Positions 6,540-9,616 of a stretch of 9,616 nt of DNA are shown one piece after another; the first letter of the stretch is position 1; the number at the start of each line of letters is the position of its first letter. Origin of the DNA: Actinomycetes bacterium (GTDB lineage Bacteria; Actinomycetota; Actinomycetes; Actinomycetales; Cellulomonadaceae). The position numbers and the translations under genes were made by a program. The notes below the pieces were generated by a model. The model had not been told where the DNA came from, did not search any database, and saw nothing but the letters and a program-made list of their open reading frames with translations. Location of the stretch: assembly GCA_023389455.1 (NCBI GenBank), contig JAEWEJ010000314.1:1-9616 (forward strand). Direction: 5' to 3'.

Positions 6540-7535
6540 TCAGTTGGCGTGCAGTGCGGAGTTCAGCCGGACGCCGGCACCGGAGCGCACGACGGCCTCC
6601 ACCTCGCCCGTGCGGGAGTTGCGACGGAAGAGCACGCCGTCGGCGCCCGCGAGCGCCCGGGCCTTGACGACGCGCGCGTCACCGTCGTCCACGGCGCCCT
6701 CGACGTCGAGGCCGACGAGCCGCACCTTGGTGCCCGCGGTGACGTACAGGCCGGCCTCGACCACGCAGTCGTCACCGAGCGGGATGCCCAGCCCGGAGTT
6801 CGCGCCCAGCAGCGACCGACGGCCGATCGACACGACCTCGCGGCCGCCGCCCGACAGCGTCCCCATGATCGACGCGCCGCCGCCGACGTCCGAGCCGTCG
6901 CCGACGACCACGCCGGCCGAGATGCGTCCCTCGACCATCGAGGTGCCCAGCGTGCCGGCGTTGTAGTTCACGAATCCCTCGTGCATGACGGTCGTGCCCG
7001 CGGCCAGGTGGGCGCCGAGGCGCACCCGGTCGGCGTCCGCGACCCGCACCCCGGTGGGCACGACGTAGTCGACCATCCGGGGGAACTTGTCGACGCCGAG
7101 GACGGTCACGGGCGTGCCCGTCGCCGCGCGCAGCCGTACCCGGGTCGCCTCGAAGCCCTCGACGGCGCACGGCCCGCGGTCGGTCCACACGACGTTCGGC
7201 AGGACGCCGAAGATGCCGTCGAGGTTCTGCCCGTGGGGGGCCACCAGGCGGTGCGAGAGCAGGTGCAGGCGCAGGTAGGCGTCCGCGGTGCTCGCCGGCG
7301 CTGCGTCCAGGTCCACCACGGTCGCGACGAGCACGACGCGCACCCCGCGGGCCTCGTCCTCGCGCTCGCACGCGGCGAGGTCCGCCGGGGCGTGGGACCG
7401 CACCGACGACGGGTCGTCCACGTCGAGCGTGGCGGGCGGCGCGCCGAGCGCCGGGGACGGGTACCAGACGTCGAGGGTCGTGCCGGCGTCGGTGACGGTG
7501 GCCAGGCCGAGGCCCCAGGCCGTGCGGTCGATCAT
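6540..7535 (-). CDS. dapD: 2,3,4,5-tetrahydropyridine-2,6-dicarboxylate N-succinyltransferase, actinobacterial type
   Basis: Cytoplasmic enzyme of the succinylase branch of diaminopimelate and lysine synthesis; it transfers succinyl from succinyl-CoA to tetrahydrodipicolinate. With the ATG at 7535 it is 331 aa. It closely follows the mycobacterial-type DapD: AYLRLHLLSHRLVAPHG at 86-102, VDKFPRMVDYVVPTGVR at 148-164, a left-handed beta-helix region with HEGFVNYNAGTLG at 185-197, MVEGRISAGVVVGDGSDVGG at 200-219 (Glu202 matches the catalytic Glu of that motif), GANSGLG at 244-250, and the typical LHAN C terminus. A TTG at 7544 would add three residues, but it falls within the TAGGCT hexamer that looks like the -10 box, so the ATG is preferred. 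It is divergent from dapE across 65 bases and upstream of the SLT-like gene. The function is very secure. Confidence 0.96.
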   Translation of the reverse strand: MIDRTAWGLGLATVTDAGTTLDVWYPSPALGAPPATLDVDDPSSVRSHAPADLAACEREDEARGVRVVLVATVVDLDAAPASTADAYLRLHLLSHRLVAPHGQNLDGIFGVLPNVVWTDRGPCAVEGFEATRVRLRAATGTPVTVLGVDKFPRMVDYVVPTGVRVADADRVRLGAHLAAGTTVMHEGFVNYNAGTLGTSMVEGRISAGVVVGDGSDVGGGASIMGTLSGGGREVVSIGRRSLLGANSGLGIPLGDDCVVEAGLYVTAGTKVRLVGLDVEGAVDDGDARVVKARALAGADGVLFRRNSRTGEVEAVVRSGAGVRLNSALHAN

Positions 7536-7543
7536 GGCGCGCA

Positions 7544-7549
7544 AGCCTA
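7544..7549 (-). promoter_or_regulatory. Putative -10 box for leaderless dapD transcription
   Basis: On the minus strand TAGGCT is followed by 8 bases and then the ATG at 7535. This fits the actinobacterial TAnnnT -10 consensus with transcription starting at or very near the start codon. No convincing -35 hexamer is seen and there is no strong ribosome binding site, which agrees with a leaderless message. Confidence 0.55.
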
Positions 7550-7587
7550 CGTGCCGGACCCGGCGGACCGGAAAGCGCCCGCGCGCG

Positions 7588-7593
7588 TAGGGT
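7588..7593 (+). promoter_or_regulatory. Putative -10 box for leaderless dapE transcription
   Basis: TAGGGT followed by 7 bases and the GTG at 7601. It matches TAnnnT at the spacing expected if the G of GTG is the first transcribed base. No Shine-Dalgarno sequence could fit between the hexamer and the start. It sits in the 65-base divergent gap with the dapD box, 38 bases apart and on the opposite strand. Confidence 0.6.
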
Positions 7594-7600
7594 CGGTCAC

Positions 7601-8713
7601 GTGGCTGCCGAGCTCCTTGACCTGTCCGCCGACGTCGTGACGCTGACCCGTCAGGTGTGCGACGTGCCCTCCGTCAGCGGGGACGAGACGACGCTGGCCG
7701 ACGCGGTGGAGGCCGCGCTGCGGGAGCACCCCCACCTGGAGGTGCTGCGCGACGGCGACGCGGTCGTCGCCCGCACCCACCTCGGCCGGGAGCGGCGCGT
7801 CGTGGTGGCCGGCCACCTGGACACGGTGCCCGTCGCGGACAACCTGCCCACCCGCCTCGAGGGTGACGTGCTGTGGGGGCGCGGGACGGTCGACATGAAG
7901 GGCGGCGTCGCGGTGGCGCTGTCGCTCGCGGCCTCGCTGACCGACCCCGTGCACGACGTGACGTGGGTGTTCTACGACCACGAGGAGGTCGACGCCGACC
8001 TCAACGGGCTGGGCCGGGTCGCGCGGCACCACCCGGACTGGCTCGCGGCCGACTTCGCCGTCCTCGGCGAGCCGAGCAACGGCGGGCTCGAGGGCGGCTG
8101 CAACGGCACCCTGCGCGCGGAGGTCCGGCTCACCGGGGTCGCGGCGCACTCCGCGCGCGCCTGGGTGGGCGTCAACGCGGTCCACGCCGCCGGCGAGGTG
8201 CTGCGTCGCCTCGAGGCGTACGAGCCGGCGACCGTCGAGGTCGACGGGCTGGCGTACCGGGAGGGCCTCAACGCGGTCCTCATCTCCGGCGGGGTCGCGA
8301 CGAACGTCATCCCGGACTCGTGCGTCGTCACGGTCAACTACCGCTTCGCCCCGTCGCGCAGCGTCGACGAGGCCGCGGCGCACGTGCGCGAGCTGCTCGC
8401 GGGCTACGACGTCGTCGTGACGGACAGCGCGCCCGGCGCGCGGCCCGGCCTCGACGATCCCGCCGCCCAGGAGTTCGCGGCGGCCGTCCTCGCCGTCACG
8501 GGCGGGCGACCGGCGCCGAAGTACGGGTGGACGGACGTCGCCCGGTTCAGCGAGCTCGGTGTGCCGGCCGTGAACTTCGGCCCCGGCGACCCGCTGCTGG
8601 CGCACAAGGACGACGAGCACGTGCCGGTCGCGCAGATCGAGCTGTGCCACCGGGCCCTGGTGGCGTGGCTGACCGGCGCGCAGCCGGAGGAGCTCCCGCT
8701 CGGCACGGCCTGA
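7601..8713 (+). CDS. dapE: Succinyl-diaminopimelate desuccinylase (M20 family metallopeptidase)
   Basis: Cytoplasmic di-zinc hydrolase that removes succinate from N-succinyl-LL-diaminopimelate, two steps after DapD. It is 370 aa, typical for actinobacterial DapE. M20 metal and catalytic residues are all visible: His72 and Asp74 in GHLDTVP, bridging Asp98 in GRGTVDMKGG, catalytic Glu128 and metal-binding Glu129 in DHEE, Glu157 in GEPSNGGLEGGCNGT, and His335 in LLAHKDDEH. His183 in AAHSARAW lies in the lid/dimerisation domain at about 175-285. The substrate assignment rests on these motifs plus the adjacent, divergent dapD; M20 sequence alone would also allow other deacylases such as ArgE. The GTG start is supported by the TAGGGT box 7 bases upstream and by the short normal N terminus. 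The downstream gap of 106 bases separates it from the LOG gene, which has its own promoter-like box. Confidence 0.94.
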   Translation: MAAELLDLSADVVTLTRQVCDVPSVSGDETTLADAVEAALREHPHLEVLRDGDAVVARTHLGRERRVVVAGHLDTVPVADNLPTRLEGDVLWGRGTVDMKGGVAVALSLAASLTDPVHDVTWVFYDHEEVDADLNGLGRVARHHPDWLAADFAVLGEPSNGGLEGGCNGTLRAEVRLTGVAAHSARAWVGVNAVHAAGEVLRRLEAYEPATVEVDGLAYREGLNAVLISGGVATNVIPDSCVVTVNYRFAPSRSVDEAAAHVRELLAGYDVVVTDSAPGARPGLDDPAAQEFAAAVLAVTGGRPAPKYGWTDVARFSELGVPAVNFGPGDPLLAHKDDEHVPVAQIELCHRALVAWLTGAQPEELPLGTA

Positions 8714-8759
8714 GCGTCGGTCCCGGCCGTGCGGGCGTCCCCCGTCCGGGCGACCGGGA

Positions 8760-8776
8760 GGGCGGCTCGGCCGCCC
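8760..8776 (+). terminator. GC-rich hairpin downstream of dapE
   Basis: A perfect 7-bp inverted repeat, GGGCGGC (8760-8766) and GCCGCCC (8770-8776), with a 3-base TCG loop, lies 46 bases after the dapE stop and 30 bases before the LOG -10 box. There is no T tract, so it is not a classical intrinsic terminator. It may be a U-less actinobacterial type or an insulating structure, or chance in such GC-rich DNA. Confidence 0.35.
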
Positions 8777-8806
8777 GCGTGGCGTCGCGCCGCGGCGGGC
8801 GCGACC

Positions 8807-8812
8807 TAGGCT
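8807..8812 (+). promoter_or_regulatory. Putative -10 box for leaderless LOG-gene transcription
   Basis: TAGGCT followed by 7 bases and the ATG at 8820, the same arrangement as for dapE and nearly as for dapD. No Shine-Dalgarno sequence is present between hexamer and ATG. The position also decides the start of the LOG-family gene. Confidence 0.6.
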
Positions 8813-8819
8813 CGTGCCC

Positions 8820-9616
8820 ATGATCCACGACGACACCCCGGCAGTGACGCCGGAGTACCGCCAGGGCCCCGTGCTCCTGCGGCGCGACCAGATCCCCGCC
8901 ACCACCTCCGACCAGCGGCTGCTCTCCAAGGGCGAGGGCGCTGCGTGGATCCACAGCGACCCCTGGCGGGTGATGCGGATCCAGAGCGAGTTCGTCGAGG
9001 GGTTCGGTGCGCTCGCCGAGGTGGGCCCGGCGGTCAGCGTCTTCGGTTCGGCGCGCGTGAAGCCGGACGACCCGTACTACGGGATGGCGCAGGACGTCGC
9101 CCGCGGCCTGGTCGAGGCCGGGTACGCGGTGATCACCGGCGGCGGGCCGGGGATCATGGAGGCCGCGAACCGCGGCGCGGCGGAGGCCTCCGGGCTGTCG
9201 GTCGGGCTGGGCATCGAGCTGCCGTTCGAGCAGGGCATGAACGAGTGGGTCGACCTGGGCGTCAACTTCCGCTACTTCTTCGCGCGCAAGACGATGTTCG
9301 TCAAGTACTCGGAGGGCTTCGTCGTCCTGCCGGGAGGGTTCGGCACGTTCGACGAGCTGTTCGAGGCGCTGACGCTCGTGCAGACGCACAAGGTGACCGG
9401 CTTCCCGATCGTGCTGCTCGGCGCGGACTACTGGACCGGCCTGCTGTCGTGGCTGCGCGACACGGTGCACCCGGCCGGCATGATCGCGGCCGCCGACATC
9501 GACCTCCTGCAGGTCGCGCGGGACGCCGACGAGGCCGTCGAGATCGTCGTGCGCCGGGGTGCCGAGCTGCGCGCCGAGGAGGAGGCCGCGGTCCGTGCCG
9601 CCGCGCGCGACCAGCG
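8820..9616 (+). CDS. LOG-family (TIGR00730) protein, putative nucleoside 5'-monophosphate phosphoribohydrolase, 3' partial
   Basis: The frame opens at the ATG at 8820 and runs off the window without a stop, giving 265 codons plus two bases. It has the LOG Rossmann-like fold signatures: AVSVFGSARV at 71-80, GGGPGIMEAANRGA at 107-120, RKTMF at 156-160 and the diagnostic PGGFGTFDE at 171-179. Proven family members cleave cytokinin riboside 5'-monophosphates to the free base and ribose 5-phosphate; others act on AMP or other nucleotides. The first 65 residues form an extra N-terminal segment (LLSKGEGAAWIHSDPWRVMR), common in actinobacterial homologues and longer than plant LOG. The visible C terminus is Glu/Ala/Arg-rich and probably near the end. 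In Mycobacterium tuberculosis a LOG gene (Rv1205) also lies close to dapE (Rv1202), as I recall, so the location is likely ancestral. Family secure; the actual substrate here is not known. An old label of lysine decarboxylase would be wrong. Confidence 0.92.
   Translation, partial: MIHDDTPAVTPEYRQGPVLLRRDQIPATTSDQRLLSKGEGAAWIHSDPWRVMRIQSEFVEGFGALAEVGPAVSVFGSARVKPDDPYYGMAQDVARGLVEAGYAVITGGGPGIMEAANRGAAEASGLSVGLGIELPFEQGMNEWVDLGVNFRYFFARKTMFVKYSEGFVVLPGGFGTFDELFEALTLVQTHKVTGFPIVLLGADYWTGLLSWLRDTVHPAGMIAAADIDLLQVARDADEAVEIVVRRGAELRAEEEAAVRAAARDQ

Noticed and set aside
7542..7544. TTG as an alternative start of dapD
   Set aside because: It overlaps the TAGGCT hexamer that would be the -10 box, adds only three residues, and an ATG follows at 7535.
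5609..7640. Long plus-strand open frames opposite the SLT-like gene and dapD
   Set aside because: dapD on the minus strand is unmistakable and the plus-strand translations are low-complexity Arg/Gly/Ala-rich; they are frame shadows.
7601..8713. Assignment of the M20 peptidase as ArgE or carboxypeptidase G2
   Set aside because: Motifs alone would allow it, but the divergent dapD neighbour and the GEPSNGGLEGGCNGT segment favour DapE.
8718..8756. Second hairpin after dapE (CGGTCCCGG pairing with CCGG and GACCG)
   Set aside because: Pairing needs a 2-base bulge and a loop of about 19 bases, which is unremarkable in such GC-rich sequence.
7547..9470. Minus-strand open frames opposite dapE and the LOG gene
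   Set aside because: Both plus-strand genes carry complete active-site motifs, and the antisense products are compositionally biased without recognisable domains.

Overview
The window is very GC-rich, has a strong G/C third-position preference, and is almost fully coding. Its gene content (an actinobacterial-type DapD ending in HAN, a DapE, a LOG protein just downstream, and TAnnnT promoters sitting 7-8 nt before start codons) points to a high-GC Gram-positive actinobacterium. A Cellulomonas-like member of the Micrococcales is my best guess, but it is an inference from style and not from a marker gene.

Left block (11-5605, + strand): five tightly packed genes that look like one transcription unit. 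In order they are an SsuA/NMT1-type substrate-binding lipoprotein, an NtaA/SnaA/DszA-type flavin-dependent monooxygenase, an MFS transporter, a NitT/TauT/SsuB-type ABC ATPase and its permease. The last four starts overlap the previous stop or follow a clear ribosome binding site. Together they encode a complete high-affinity importer plus an oxygenase that could cleave the imported compound, with an MFS carrier for a substrate or product. A sulfonate or other organosulfur or organonitrogen compound is likely, but the exact substrate cannot be read from sequence. No flavin reductase lies within the window. Short C-rich repeats occur at three gene boundaries of this unit.

Right block (5642-9616): the lysine/peptidoglycan precursor neighbourhood. 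On the minus strand dapD is followed after 4 nt by a membrane-anchored protein with a lysozyme/SLT-like motif. Divergently, dapE runs on the plus strand, followed by a LOG-family (TIGR00730) gene that leaves the window without a stop. dapD and dapE make and then deacylate N-succinyl intermediates of the succinylase diaminopimelate route. The three genes dapD, dapE and LOG each have a TAGGNT hexamer 7-8 nt before the start codon, which suggests leaderless transcripts.

No RNA genes, mobile elements, CRISPR arrays or phage genes were seen. There is no stretch over 300 bases without a gene. I see no wholly new system here; the most unusual elements are the unassigned monooxygenase/MFS/ABC operon and the pairing of dapD with a putative murein-active protein.
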